A stretch of DNA of 64,000 nt. It comes from Legionella geestiana (GTDB taxonomy: Bacteria > Pseudomonadota > Gammaproteobacteria > Legionellales > Legionellaceae). Each line of letters starts with the position of its first letter. Position 1 is the first letter of the stretch. The notes beneath the pieces were generated by a model that was not told the origin of the DNA, made no database searches, and saw only the letters and a list, made by a program, of their open reading frames with translations. The position numbers and the translations under genes are program-made. The stretch covers positions 1,621,001 through 1,685,000 of the forward strand of contig NZ_CP038271.1 of NCBI RefSeq assembly GCF_004571195.1, written 5' to 3'. Below, piece by piece: positions 18,627 through 27,536 of this stretch.

Positions 18627-18688
18627 GTCCTCATTTCATGATATGACACCAAAACGCCGCATTTGCAGCCATATTATGGAATGAGGAC
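18627..18688 (+). promoter_or_regulatory. Leader stem-loop over the possible start codon
   Basis: GTCCTCATTTCATGATAT (18627-18644) is complementary at 16 of 18 positions to ATATTATGGAATGAGGAC (18671-18688), with a 26-base loop. The right arm contains the candidate ATG at 18681. Such a hairpin in the mRNA would mask that start; whether it regulates translation is inference. Confidence 0.5.
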
Positions 18689-20489
18689 ACGCCCTGCTGG
18701 AGAATGTCCCATTAAGCTGTATTTTATCGCTCACACCGACGAACTGATAACCAGACTGCTGGGTCAAAAAATTCCCAAAAACACACTTTCGGTGCTGGCG
18801 GATGGAGCGGATTCGCCAGGGCTGATTGTCATTGGAAGCTGCTTTGATATCTTAAAAAACCTGCAACAGGCGATTGTGCGCATCACTCTGCAAGACCTTC
18901 CCATCACGCCCAATGAAGATTCATTGGAGGCATCCTCAACACACGCGTCCACCACATACAGAATGCATCTCTCACACCCCTTTTCCCTTGAGATTGCAAC
19001 GCACCTTGGAAAGCATATCCATGCGCTGGCCTTCGAGCTTGAAATCCTCGATGCCTCACTCAAATCGGCATCGCCATGCCCATTGCCACTTGGACTAAAG
19101 CCACGCTACAGCATCGCTCAAGCACTCAAGGTAGCCGAGGCCGCCTGTGCGTTTGCAAGAGAGCATGTTCTTTTGGGCTCCACGGCCATCGAGTATAATT
19201 CGCTGCCTCCAGATGAGCTTCAACTGCGCAATGACTGGGTTGAACAGGAGCGGAGTTTTCTTTTTCGCTATCGACCAAACCCGTTGGAGGGGCGCGTAAT
19301 TTCAATGCCACACATGCTGGAAATCCATGAGACACGTGTTGCAATTCTTTCGCACATGAAGGTTGGCAACTGCGAAGAGCTGATGATTATGGCATTTGAA
19401 TTTGTGCTGAAGAACGCCGCCATTTACGCTGAGGGTTATTGCATCAGCGGAGGCGATCATGCTTTTTTGCTGTTGAACCGGGAGCCGGGAAGTGATGCCT
19501 GTGACCCTGCAACATGGGGAGAGGCAGCGGTTATTTGTGATCCATGGGCTAATCGGGTTTATAAGGCTTCTGAGTACCCTGAAAAGCTGCAAACCCATTT
19601 GGAAGTCAATGGCATAAACAGCGTGGAAAATTTTAATCCGCTGCTGCACCGACTTGAACCCATTGATGTGTCCTATACCACCCGCGTGCTGCATCATGAA
19701 CGCCTGTGTCGGGAGCGGGCAAGATGGAGCAGCACGCTGATGCTCAATTACATCAACTATCTCGGACAATATGCGAGGCGCTTACAATCAGTGCAAATGG
19801 CGCTGTTAAAAAATGTGCGCATCTTCAAAGACCCGCCACATGAAGTTCCGATTGTAGAGGCTTTACAGGCCGTATACGCCGCTTTGCGGTCAATGACCCG
19901 AAACATGCAGTCCCACCAGATGGATTTGATGCAGCAAATGAGCCTTTTTGCGTTGCAAAGTGCCGGGCTTGAATATGAACGGGTGAAGCGGATACTGACG
20001 CGCGCTCTGAAGCACTGGCAACAGGCGATACTGGGAGGCATTGAGCAGTCAGCAAAGGAGAGTAACTACAGCTGGTGTGCATTAAAAGACGCATTATCTG
20101 TTGATAACGACTGGACCCTCAACGATTTATTTCGCCCGATAAGCGGGCGCGGAATGAAAACCAGCAAGCTCGTCGGCGCTTTTGGAGAGCTTTTGATTCG
20201 TCATAAGCAGGGAGACTTTTGGGTCAAGGAAGCGGGCAGCAAGGCACGCAGGCTTCGCCAGGTCAGTCACGATGTTTTTATGGATGGTGAGGATTGTCTC
20301 AGTTTTGAGCGTGATTTAAACCAGAATCCATCGCGCCTTTGCATACAGTCAAGCCTCGGGGAGCAGCGTTTTTTCCATCGCGCCCCACCCCCTCCGAAAC
20401 CGGCTCCAGAAACGGTGACGCTGTTGACCGAGCTTAATGGCATATCTTCTTCATCCAGTGCGCCAGTGGATTCTCCCTCACCCGTTTAA
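18663..20489 (+). CDS. Putative cysteine-protease-like effector (Cys-His-Asp triad)
   Basis: A 608-residue protein (from TTG 18663) with no signal peptide or membrane segment. A possible papain-like triad is visible in order and context: Cys237 in VGNCEEL, His266 in GGDHAFLL, Asp293 in VICDPWAN. This C...DHAF...DPWA layout recurs in YopT/transglutaminase-like enzymes and in secreted proteins of intracellular bacteria (family knowledge). About 300 residues of helical, partly amphipathic sequence follow, ending in a Ser/Pro-rich tail (GISSSSSAPVDSPSPV). The start is uncertain: TTG 18663 and ATG 18681 lack a ribosome-binding site, while ATT 18711 has GGAG eight bases upstream. Call as Dot/Icm effector is inference. 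Confidence 0.6.
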   Translation: MQPYYGMRTRPAGECPIKLYFIAHTDELITRLLGQKIPKNTLSVLADGADSPGLIVIGSCFDILKNLQQAIVRITLQDLPITPNEDSLEASSTHASTTYRMHLSHPFSLEIATHLGKHIHALAFELEILDASLKSASPCPLPLGLKPRYSIAQALKVAEAACAFAREHVLLGSTAIEYNSLPPDELQLRNDWVEQERSFLFRYRPNPLEGRVISMPHMLEIHETRVAILSHMKVGNCEELMIMAFEFVLKNAAIYAEGYCISGGDHAFLLLNREPGSDACDPATWGEAAVICDPWANRVYKASEYPEKLQTHLEVNGINSVENFNPLLHRLEPIDVSYTTRVLHHERLCRERARWSSTLMLNYINYLGQYARRLQSVQMALLKNVRIFKDPPHEVPIVEALQAVYAALRSMTRNMQSHQMDLMQQMSLFALQSAGLEYERVKRILTRALKHWQQAILGGIEQSAKESNYSWCALKDALSVDNDWTLNDLFRPISGRGMKTSKLVGAFGELLIRHKQGDFWVKEAGSKARRLRQVSHDVFMDGEDCLSFERDLNQNPSRLCIQSSLGEQRFFHRAPPPPKPAPETVTLLTELNGISSSSSAPVDSPSPV

Positions 20490-20550
20490 AATGCGTGCAT
20501 TCTTTGTTATAAAGGAATAAGGTTGGCGGTATTTAAAAACAGGACGTGGC

Positions 20551-21153
20551 GTGAACGGCACAGATAAACCAGATGACTCAGGCATTGTGGATGAAGGGCG
20601 GCGTGAATTCCTCATGACGGCGACCGCCGTTCTTGGGGGTGCAGGCGCACTGTGCGCATTAACGCCGCTCGCAGGGTCCTGGTTTCCGAGTGCGAAAGCC
20701 GAAGCCGCCGGTGCCCCGGTGGAAGTGGATGTGTCGCAAATGGAGCCTGGGCAGCAGGTTACGGTTGCCTGGCGCGGCAAGCCGGTATGGATTATTCGCC
20801 GTACCGATGAAATGCTCAAACATCTGGCCGACAATGAACTTCAGCTGCGCGACCCGCAATCCCTTGTGACCCAGCAGCCGGCGTATGCCCAAAACCGCTA
20901 CCGTTCCATTAAGCCTGAGTATCTGGTGCTCATAGGTATTTGTACCCATCTTGGCTGTTCGCCAAAGTATGAACCGGATGTCAATGAGCTCGGGCCTGAC
21001 TGGCCGGGCGGCTTTTTCTGTCCCTGCCATGGATCCACGTTCGATTTGGCCGGACGGGTGTTTCGCGGTGTGCCGGCGCCCATCAATCTGGAAGTGCCGC
21101 CGTACCATTTTAAAAACGACCACACCCTGGTCATTGGTGAAGATAAAGCATAA
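20551..21153 (+). CDS. petA: Ubiquinol-cytochrome c reductase, Rieske iron-sulfur subunit
   Basis: 200-residue subunit of the cytochrome bc1 complex, carrying electrons from ubiquinol to cytochrome c1. A Tat-type signal anchor GRREFLMTATAVLGG lies near residues 16-30. The 2Fe-2S ligands are in CTHLGCSP and CPCHGSTFD, followed by the Pro-loop RGVPAPINLEVPPY. GTG start at 20551. First gene of petABC; the 61-base gap before it gives room for a promoter but none was clear. Confidence 0.96.
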   Translation: MNGTDKPDDSGIVDEGRREFLMTATAVLGGAGALCALTPLAGSWFPSAKAEAAGAPVEVDVSQMEPGQQVTVAWRGKPVWIIRRTDEMLKHLADNELQLRDPQSLVTQQPAYAQNRYRSIKPEYLVLIGICTHLGCSPKYEPDVNELGPDWPGGFFCPCHGSTFDLAGRVFRGVPAPINLEVPPYHFKNDHTLVIGEDKA

Positions 21154-21164
21154 GGATTGTGGGC

Positions 21165-22391
21165 ATGAAGGGATTGTCAGACTGGGTCAACGCACGCTTT
21201 CCACTGGCAAAGACTTGGAAAGCACATGCAAGTGAATACCATGTGCCGCGAAATTTAAATTTTTGGTATTACTTCGGCTCTCTGGCGTTGCTGGTGCTGG
21301 TCATTCAGTTGTTGTCCGGTATCTGGCTGACCATGTTTTACACGCCTTCGGCAAAAGGCGCTTTTGATTCAGTCGAATACATCATGCGCGATGTGCATTT
21401 TGGCTGGATACTGCGCTACACCCACTCCACCGGCGCATCGGCATTTTTCATTGTCATCTATCTGCATATTTTTCGTGCGCTGCTTTATGGCTCTTACAAA
21501 AAGCCGCGTGAGCTCGTGTGGCTGCTTGGCATGCTGCTGTTCGTGCTTTTGATGAGTGAAGCTTTTTTCGGCTATCTGCTGCCCTGGGGGCAGATGTCAT
21601 ACTGGGGCGCACAGGTGATTACCTCACTTTTCGGCGCTATTCCTTTTATTGGTGATTCGCTGGCGACCTGGATTCGGGGCGACTTTACCGTGGCAAATGC
21701 GACCCTGCAGCGTTTTTTTGCTCTGCACGTGATTGCCATTCCGCTGCTGTTTGTGATGATTGTCTGGCTGCACATGGTAGCGCTGCATGCGGTTGGCTCC
21801 AATAATCCCGAAGGCATTGATATCCGTAAACCGAAAGACGGGCGTGCGCCGACCCGTGATACTCTGCCGTTTCACCCATGGTACACAGTAAAAGACTGCA
21901 GCGGTGCCATTGTTTTTCTCATGCTTTTTTTCTCAGTGGTGTTTTTCTTCCCGGAGATGGGAGGGTATTTCCTGGAACATGCCAACTTTGAGGCTGCAAA
22001 CCCGATGGTGACACCAGAGCACATTGCGCCAGTCTGGTATCTCACGCCTTTTTACGCGATGCTGCGTGCCATCCCCGATAAGCTTTTTGGCGTAGCGGTC
22101 ATGGGGGGAGCCATTGTTATTCTTTTTTTCCTGCCCTGGCTTGATAAAAGTCCAGTGCGCTCAATGCGCTATAAAGGATGGGCCTCGCGTGTGGCGCTTA
22201 TGCTTTTTGTACTGAGTACCGCCATACTTGGTTACCTCGGTACCCTGCCAGTAACGCCTCCCGCATTGTGGACGGCGCGGGTTTGCACGGCCATTTATTT
22301 CGGTTACTTTCTGCTGATGCCGCTTTATACGCGCCTTGAAGCCTGTAAAACGCCGCCAGAACATCTTGAAGAGGAGCATGCGCATGCTTAA
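21165..22391 (+). CDS. petB: Ubiquinol-cytochrome c reductase, cytochrome b
   Basis: About 408 residues, eight or more transmembrane helices, holding hemes bL and bH and both quinone sites. Heme-binding His are in the GWILRYTHSTGAS region and FFALHVIAIPLLF; the Qo-site PEW-type motif appears as PEHIAPVWYLTPFYA. ATG 21165 is preferred over an in-frame GTG at 21159 because AAGGA lies at the right distance. It overlaps petC by eight bases. Confidence 0.96.
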   Translation: MKGLSDWVNARFPLAKTWKAHASEYHVPRNLNFWYYFGSLALLVLVIQLLSGIWLTMFYTPSAKGAFDSVEYIMRDVHFGWILRYTHSTGASAFFIVIYLHIFRALLYGSYKKPRELVWLLGMLLFVLLMSEAFFGYLLPWGQMSYWGAQVITSLFGAIPFIGDSLATWIRGDFTVANATLQRFFALHVIAIPLLFVMIVWLHMVALHAVGSNNPEGIDIRKPKDGRAPTRDTLPFHPWYTVKDCSGAIVFLMLFFSVVFFFPEMGGYFLEHANFEAANPMVTPEHIAPVWYLTPFYAMLRAIPDKLFGVAVMGGAIVILFFLPWLDKSPVRSMRYKGWASRVALMLFVLSTAILGYLGTLPVTPPALWTARVCTAIYFGYFLLMPLYTRLEACKTPPEHLEEEHAHA

Positions 22392-23169
22392 GCGAATTAC
22401 CTTCGCAGCACTTCTTCTCGGGATTTTTGGGGGGGGCTTTGCAGCAACCTCGAGTGTGCCCCTTGCCCGTGCGGATGTCGATGTGCGCGACACCAAACGT
22501 CTGCAACGCGGTGCGCGGGTCTTCATGAATTACTGCTCCGGCTGCCACTCCCTCAAATATCTCCGCTATCAGCGCATGGGGCGCGATCTTGGACTGACTA
22601 CCTTTGACGGGCGCCCCGATAACGACCTGCTTAAAAATAACCTCATCTTTACCAGCGCACGCGTTAACGACCCCATCCGCATCAGCATGCCGCCCACGGA
22701 TGCACGACAGTGGTTTGGTGTGGTGCCGCCGGATTTAAGCCTTGTGGTGCGACGCCGGAGCGCGGATTGGGTATACACCTATCTTAACAGTTTCTATGCT
22801 GACAGTACCCGCCCCTTCGGCACCAATAATCTGCTGGTGCCAAACGTGGCCATGCCAAACGTTTTTGCTCCGCTCAGAGGCCGTGTGATTCATGTCCCTG
22901 AATCCGTAACCGAGGCAGATACGCGGCATGCGCACCTCGTGCGGGTGGGTGAGGGGAGCATGACGCCTGAGCAGTTTGAAGATACGCTTGATGACCTCGT
23001 CAGTTTTCTCGCCTACGTGGCAGAGCCTGTGCAGCTGGTGCGTTATCGTACAGGCGTGGGTGCGTTGATTTTTCTGGGACTTTTTTTTCTCGTAGTGCGC
23101 GCTTTAAAAAAAGATATTCATAAGCGGATTTTAAGCGCGCAAAAGCAGGAGACAGACACACCACGCTGA
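22384..23169 (+). CDS. petC: Ubiquinol-cytochrome c reductase, cytochrome c1
   Basis: 261-residue membrane-anchored c-type cytochrome. The ATG at 22384 gives a signal peptide (LLLGIFGGGFAATSS..). The heme c motif CSGCH is at about residues 51-55; the Met ligand region is SMPPTDARQW or VAMPNVF further on. A C-terminal anchor (GALIFLGLFFLVVRAL) fixes it to the inner membrane. Start lies inside the end of petB. sspA follows after 73 bases. Confidence 0.95.
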   Translation: MLKRITFAALLLGIFGGGFAATSSVPLARADVDVRDTKRLQRGARVFMNYCSGCHSLKYLRYQRMGRDLGLTTFDGRPDNDLLKNNLIFTSARVNDPIRISMPPTDARQWFGVVPPDLSLVVRRRSADWVYTYLNSFYADSTRPFGTNNLLVPNVAMPNVFAPLRGRVIHVPESVTEADTRHAHLVRVGEGSMTPEQFEDTLDDLVSFLAYVAEPVQLVRYRTGVGALIFLGLFFLVVRALKKDIHKRILSAQKQETDTPR

Positions 23170-23242
23170 TGTCTTTTGTGATAGAATTGCACGGTTGTGT
23201 CACCCGTGCCTGTTCGGGCAAGTATTCGATGAGGAGCAAATG

Positions 23243-23863
23243 ATGGCCGTAGTAGCAAAGCGCACAGTCATGTCACTGTTTTCCGACGGTGATGATGTGT
23301 ACAGTCACCAGGTTCGTATTGTGCTGGCCGAGAAAGGGGTGAATGTCGAAATTCTCGCCACAGATGACGGCGAAGCGCTGCAGGCGCTGCGTTCCGTGAA
23401 TCCCTATGGTACGGTTCCCACGCTGATTGACCGTGAGCTGGTGCTCTATGAGGCCCGTATCATCATGGAATACCTTGATGAACGCTTCCCGCATCCGCCA
23501 CTGCTGCCAGTATACCCGGTCGCACGTGCCGAAGCCCGTAAAATGATGCACCGCATTGAACATGACTGGTATGATTTGCTGGCACGTATTCGCAAAGGCC
23601 AGAATGCTGTGGAAGCGCGCAGCTACCTGCAGGAGAGTCTTGTGAGTCTTGAGCCGGTGTTTGCGGATAAGCCGTTTTTTCTGAGTGAAGAATTTTCCCT
23701 GCTTGATTGCGCACTGGCACCGCTTCTGTGGCGTCTGCCACAGCTTGCCGTTGATATTCCGGCAAGTGCGAAGGCCCTTAACGCCTACATGCAGCGGCTT
23801 TTCCAGCGCGAAGCCTTTCAGACGAGCCTTACGGACGTCGAGAGACAGTTGCGGGCAGCCTGA
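23243..23863 (+). CDS. sspA: Stringent starvation protein A
   Basis: 206-residue glutathione-S-transferase-fold protein that binds RNA polymerase and modulates starvation and acid responses. Start at ATG 23243 (MAVVAKRTVMSLFSD, as in relatives) or the preceding ATG 23240; GAGGAG lies at 23231-23236. The thioredoxin-like N-domain and the PYGTVPTLIDRELVLYEARIIMEYLDERFPHP-type core are intact. It follows petABC and precedes sspB, a conserved gammaproteobacterial order. Confidence 0.94.
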   Translation: MAVVAKRTVMSLFSDGDDVYSHQVRIVLAEKGVNVEILATDDGEALQALRSVNPYGTVPTLIDRELVLYEARIIMEYLDERFPHPPLLPVYPVARAEARKMMHRIEHDWYDLLARIRKGQNAVEARSYLQESLVSLEPVFADKPFFLSEEFSLLDCALAPLLWRLPQLAVDIPASAKALNAYMQRLFQREAFQTSLTDVERQLRAA

Positions 23864-23864
23864 A

Positions 23865-24263
23865 ATGAGCATGACCTCTGCCAAACCGCATCTGGTGCGC
23901 GCCATGTACGACTGGATAGTCGATAATGCGCTGACGCCGTATCTCGTCGTGAACGCCACCTGGCCGGGCGTGCAGGTGCCGGAAGAACACGTGATTGACG
24001 GGCGCATCATCCTCAATATTTCACCGCAGGCCTGCCGCGGATTGCACCTTGAGAATGACAAGATTATCTTCACGGCCCGTTTTTCCGGGATGACCACACA
24101 GATTTTTGTGCCGCCCGCAGCAGTTTTGGCGATTTATGCCAAAGAAAACGGGCGCGGCATGGAGTTTGGTGAAGAGTATGACGAGCCACCGCCGACAACG
24201 CCTGTTGCCTCGGACATTCAGGGTGCGTCACGTACGAGACCTTCCCTGAAACTCGTGAAGTGA
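23865..24263 (+). CDS. sspB: ClpXP specificity-enhancing factor SspB
   Basis: 132-residue adaptor that delivers ssrA-tagged proteins to ClpXP. The structured domain (about 8-105, SAKPHLVRAMYDWIVDNALTPY onwards) and the C-terminal ClpX-binding tail (PSLKLVK, matching the RPxLKxVK-type motif) are both present with an acidic/proline linker between. ATG 23865 lies one base after the sspA stop; the frame is open further upstream but overlaps sspA. Confidence 0.94.
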   Translation: MSMTSAKPHLVRAMYDWIVDNALTPYLVVNATWPGVQVPEEHVIDGRIILNISPQACRGLHLENDKIIFTARFSGMTTQIFVPPAAVLAIYAKENGRGMEFGEEYDEPPPTTPVASDIQGASRTRPSLKLVK

Positions 24264-24296
24264 ATGCCGTATCTCGTTAATGAGGAGACGTCTCAA

Positions 24297-25766
24297 ATGC
24301 GTGCCACGGCGGTTTATCGTAATGCTGAAATTCGTGCAGCGGAGCAGAAGGCATGCTCCTCCGGTATTCCTGAGTCCGTGCTTATGGAGCGCGCCGGAGC
24401 GGCCGCTCTTGAAACCCTGAACACCTGCTTTCCCAAAGCCGAGTCTATCGCCATCTTCTGTGGCGCCGGCAACAATGCTGGTGATGGGTATGTGCTGGCG
24501 CGCCTTCTTCATGAGCGGCACATTCCCGTAACCGTATTTGCTCTCAAAGCTCCGGAAGACTTACCTGAAACAGCACGCATGGCCGCACTCAAAGCCCTCC
24601 AGCGCGGTGTAGCAGTCCGGGAGTTTGAAGACGCTGAAGAGATGGAGGCGTCTTTAGTGGTAGACGCACTGTTGGGCACAGGATTGCGTGATGCGCCATC
24701 AGGTCTTTTTGCGCAGGCCATATCGCTTATCAACACGTACGCCCGTCCGGTGCTGGCGCTCGACATCCCTTCAGGACTGGCCGCTGATACCGGTGAGGCA
24801 TTGGGTGAAGTAGTCAAAGCCACGGTTACCATCAGCTTTGTGGCGCCCAAACTCGGCCTTTACCTGCGCGATGGCATTGACTGCTGCGGAGAAATCATAT
24901 CGGATTGCCTGAACATCGCCCATTGCCTTGATACCGGCGCACGTGCAGCGACCCTGCTTGAGGCATCGCTGCTGCAAAAAGTCCTGCCTCAGCGCGCACG
25001 CAATACGCACAAGGGGGATTACGGGCACGTGCTCTGCATCGGTGGCGGAAGCGGTATGCCTGGCTCCATTCGCATGAGTGCAGAGGCGGCGTTGCGGGTT
25101 GGTGCCGGCATGGTAACCATTGCCACACTGCCTGAACATGTGAATGCCTGTGCCAGTCTGCCCGAAGCCATGGTGCATGGCATTGACACGGCACAGGATT
25201 TACAGCCCCTGCTGGCGCGGGCCAGCGTTTGTGTACTTGGGCCTGGCCTTGGCACGGATGCCTGGGGGCGGGCGCTGTTTCAGGCTGCCATCGCTTCCAT
25301 GCTGCCGACCGTGGTAGACGCGTCCGCACTGACGCTCCTTGCTGAAATGCCCCAATATGACGACAACTGGATTCTCACGCCGCATCCCGGTGAAGCCGCA
25401 AGACTGCTCGGTATATCCAGCATGGCCGTCCAGGCAGACCGCCTGAAGGCATTGACCCGCCTGCAGCAGCAGTACGGAGGCGTTATTGTGCTTAAGGGGG
25501 CGCGTACACTGGTGCAGACACCAGCCGGTGACACCTTTCTTTGCGACGCCGGAAATCCCGGCATGGCCAGTGCCGGCATGGGAGACGTGCTGAGCGGTGT
25601 TTTGGGCGGGCTGCTCGCGCAGGGCTTATCACTTGCTGATGCTGCAACCTCGGGCGTGATGCTGCACGCGACTGCCGCGGATACGGCCGCGCGCGCCGGT
25701 GGCGAGCGCGGACTGCTTGCGCGCGATGTGATTGCCGGGCTGCGTGCGGGAGTCAATGCACAATGA
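24297..25766 (+). CDS. nnr: Bifunctional NAD(P)H-hydrate epimerase / ADP-dependent dehydratase
   Basis: About 489 residues; repairs hydrated NAD(P)H. The N-terminal epimerase domain (about 1-210) contains CGAGNNAGDGYVLARLL; the C-terminal ribokinase-like dehydratase domain (about 225-489) contains CIGGGSGMPGSIRMSA, ILTPHPGEAARLL and NPGMASAGMGDVLSG. I prefer ATG 24297 with AATGAGGAG upstream to the ATG at 24264 immediately after sspB. tsaE overlaps its end by four bases; the nnr-tsaE-ami-mutL-miaA order is widely conserved. Confidence 0.94.
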   Translation: MRATAVYRNAEIRAAEQKACSSGIPESVLMERAGAAALETLNTCFPKAESIAIFCGAGNNAGDGYVLARLLHERHIPVTVFALKAPEDLPETARMAALKALQRGVAVREFEDAEEMEASLVVDALLGTGLRDAPSGLFAQAISLINTYARPVLALDIPSGLAADTGEALGEVVKATVTISFVAPKLGLYLRDGIDCCGEIISDCLNIAHCLDTGARAATLLEASLLQKVLPQRARNTHKGDYGHVLCIGGGSGMPGSIRMSAEAALRVGAGMVTIATLPEHVNACASLPEAMVHGIDTAQDLQPLLARASVCVLGPGLGTDAWGRALFQAAIASMLPTVVDASALTLLAEMPQYDDNWILTPHPGEAARLLGISSMAVQADRLKALTRLQQQYGGVIVLKGARTLVQTPAGDTFLCDAGNPGMASAGMGDVLSGVLGGLLAQGLSLADAATSGVMLHATAADTAARAGGERGLLARDVIAGLRAGVNAQ

Positions 25767-26233
25767 CGACTGAAAAATACATCCTTCTCGATGATGACGC
25801 GGCTACTGTTCAGCTTGGCGTGCGCCTGGTTCACGCTTTGAATACGCCGGCACTCATTACGTTTACAGGCCCCATTGGTGCCGGAAAAACGACACTGATT
25901 CGTGCCATGCTGCGCGCCCATGGGGTATCCTCAGCCATAAAAAGCCCAACCTATACCCTTGTGGAATCGTATGACTGTACGCCGTGTACCGTTCATCATT
26001 TTGATTTATACCGTATTCATGACCCCATGGAGCTTGAATTTATCGGCTTTCGCGAATACCTCGGCCAGAATGCCGTGTGTCTCATCGAGTGGCCGGAGCA
26101 TGGTGGCGGCATGCTCGGAAAGCCTGATTTACAAGTTAGTCTTGAACCTGCAGGCGATGGCAGACATGCTCGCATGAAAGCCGAAAGTTTCAGAGGGAAA
26201 CAGATTCTTGAAGGCCTTGAGGGGGGCTTATGA
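25763..26233 (+). CDS. tsaE: tRNA t6A biosynthesis ATPase TsaE
   Basis: 156-residue P-loop ATPase required with TsaB, TsaC and TsaD to make N6-threonylcarbamoyladenosine at position 37 of ANN-decoding tRNAs. Walker A GPIGAGKTTLIRA lies near residues 35-47, SPTYTLVESY near 61-70, HHFDLYRI near 77-84 and CLIEWPEHGG near 110. ATG overlaps the nnr stop (ATGA). Confidence 0.94.
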   Translation: MTTEKYILLDDDAATVQLGVRLVHALNTPALITFTGPIGAGKTTLIRAMLRAHGVSSAIKSPTYTLVESYDCTPCTVHHFDLYRIHDPMELEFIGFREYLGQNAVCLIEWPEHGGGMLGKPDLQVSLEPAGDGRHARMKAESFRGKQILEGLEGGL

Positions 26234-27534
26234 GCGCATGGTTGACACGGTTATGGCTGATTTTTAGTCTTTGTGGTTCGCTTGCGTTTGCTGCCACGCT
26301 ACAGTCGGTTTCGGTAAAGCCTACCGGTGATAAAACCTACCTGTATTTTTCAGGAGAGGGCTATTTCACCCACCGCGCCTTCGCACTTTCAGGCCCTGAC
26401 CGCGTAGTCATTGATTTTGCCAACACGCGCCTGGCCTGTGCATTGCCGCCCATTGCGGCAGCTGCCGGTCACGTGCGCCGGGTGCGGGGCGGTAATCCTG
26501 ACCCTAAAACCCTGCGACTGGTTTTCGAAGTGGACCGACCGGTTGTGGTCAGCAGCGGCGAATCGCCCGGTGCCGGTTCGCGCTGGAATCTGCGTGTAGA
26601 GCTTGCCACACAAACCCTCAAAGCCGCGGCACGCCCAGTACCCGTGCGCCAGAATGCGCCTGTCGCGCCAGTGCCTGCACGCGTGCAGGCACCTAAAGCG
26701 CCGGAGACACGTGTGATGCAGACAGCCGCACGTACGCCTGCAGAGGCTCCACGTGCGAGTACGCCTGTTTTCGCGCCCGGACGCGGTGCGCGTGATGTTA
26801 TCGTTGTCATTGACCCCGGTCATGGTGGCAAGGACCCCGGCGCCATTGGACCAAGACGCAGTGCAGAAAAACACGCGGTACTTGCCATCGCACTGAAACT
26901 TAAGCAAACCATCGACCGCCAGCCCGGAATGCGCGCGGTATTGACGCGCACGGGTGATTATTATGTCGGTCTGCGCGAGCGCCTCGCTATTGCGAGGCGT
27001 TATAATGGCGATATTTTTGTGTCGATTCATGCGGACGCGTTTATCAATCAGCAATCAAATGGCGCTTCCGTGTTTGCCCTCTCTCAGACAGGGGCGACCA
27101 GTGAAGCGGCACGCTGGCTTGCAGAGAAAGAAAACTACTCGGAGCTTGGCGGCGTTAACCTGAAAGGCCTTGATGACCAGAGCGGCATTGTGCGCAGCGT
27201 CCTTATCGACCTCTCCCAAACAGCAACCATCGGCTCAAGCCTGAAGATGGGGGGGGCGGTTTTGCGAAATCTCGACGGCATTACCCGTCTGCATAATCAA
27301 CGGGTCGAACAGGCGCGTTTTATGGTACTGAAATCGCCGGACATTCCCTCGATTCTTGTTGAAACCGGATTTATTTCCAACCCGCGCGAAGAGCGCAATC
27401 TTACGAGCCACGCTTACCAGCAGCAGCTCGCGCAGGCAATTTTCCGAGGCATCAAGGGCTATTTCTGGGAAAACCCGCCACATGGCACCCGCATTGAAGC
27501 CATGGTACAAAAAAGCTCAGGAAGACTTGGGTGA
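26230..27534 (+). CDS. AmiB/AmiC-type N-acetylmuramoyl-L-alanine amidase
   Basis: 434-residue periplasmic zinc amidase that splits septal peptidoglycan. Signal peptide (residues 1-21), AMIN domain (about 25-125) for peptidoglycan localisation, an Ala/Pro-rich linker (about 130-185), then the Amidase_3 domain with VVIDPGHGGKDPGAIG (about 193), SIHADAF (about 264) and VETGFISNP. Overlaps tsaE by four bases. No LysM domain is attached. Such amidases are normally activated by EnvC/NlpD through FtsEX, whose genes lie at 44076-45652. Confidence 0.93.
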   Translation: MSAWLTRLWLIFSLCGSLAFAATLQSVSVKPTGDKTYLYFSGEGYFTHRAFALSGPDRVVIDFANTRLACALPPIAAAAGHVRRVRGGNPDPKTLRLVFEVDRPVVVSSGESPGAGSRWNLRVELATQTLKAAARPVPVRQNAPVAPVPARVQAPKAPETRVMQTAARTPAEAPRASTPVFAPGRGARDVIVVIDPGHGGKDPGAIGPRRSAEKHAVLAIALKLKQTIDRQPGMRAVLTRTGDYYVGLRERLAIARRYNGDIFVSIHADAFINQQSNGASVFALSQTGATSEAARWLAEKENYSELGGVNLKGLDDQSGIVRSVLIDLSQTATIGSSLKMGGAVLRNLDGITRLHNQRVEQARFMVLKSPDIPSILVETGFISNPREERNLTSHAYQQQLAQAIFRGIKGYFWENPPHGTRIEAMVQKSSGRLG

Positions 27535-27536
27535 TC

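Noticed and set aside
18541..18662. PmrA box upstream of the second effector candidate
   Set aside because: Several TTAAT motifs occur but none are spaced at 11 bases.
23273..24097. 274-codon frame antisense to sspA-sspB
   Set aside because: Shadow of two well-supported genes; low-complexity composition and no start signal.
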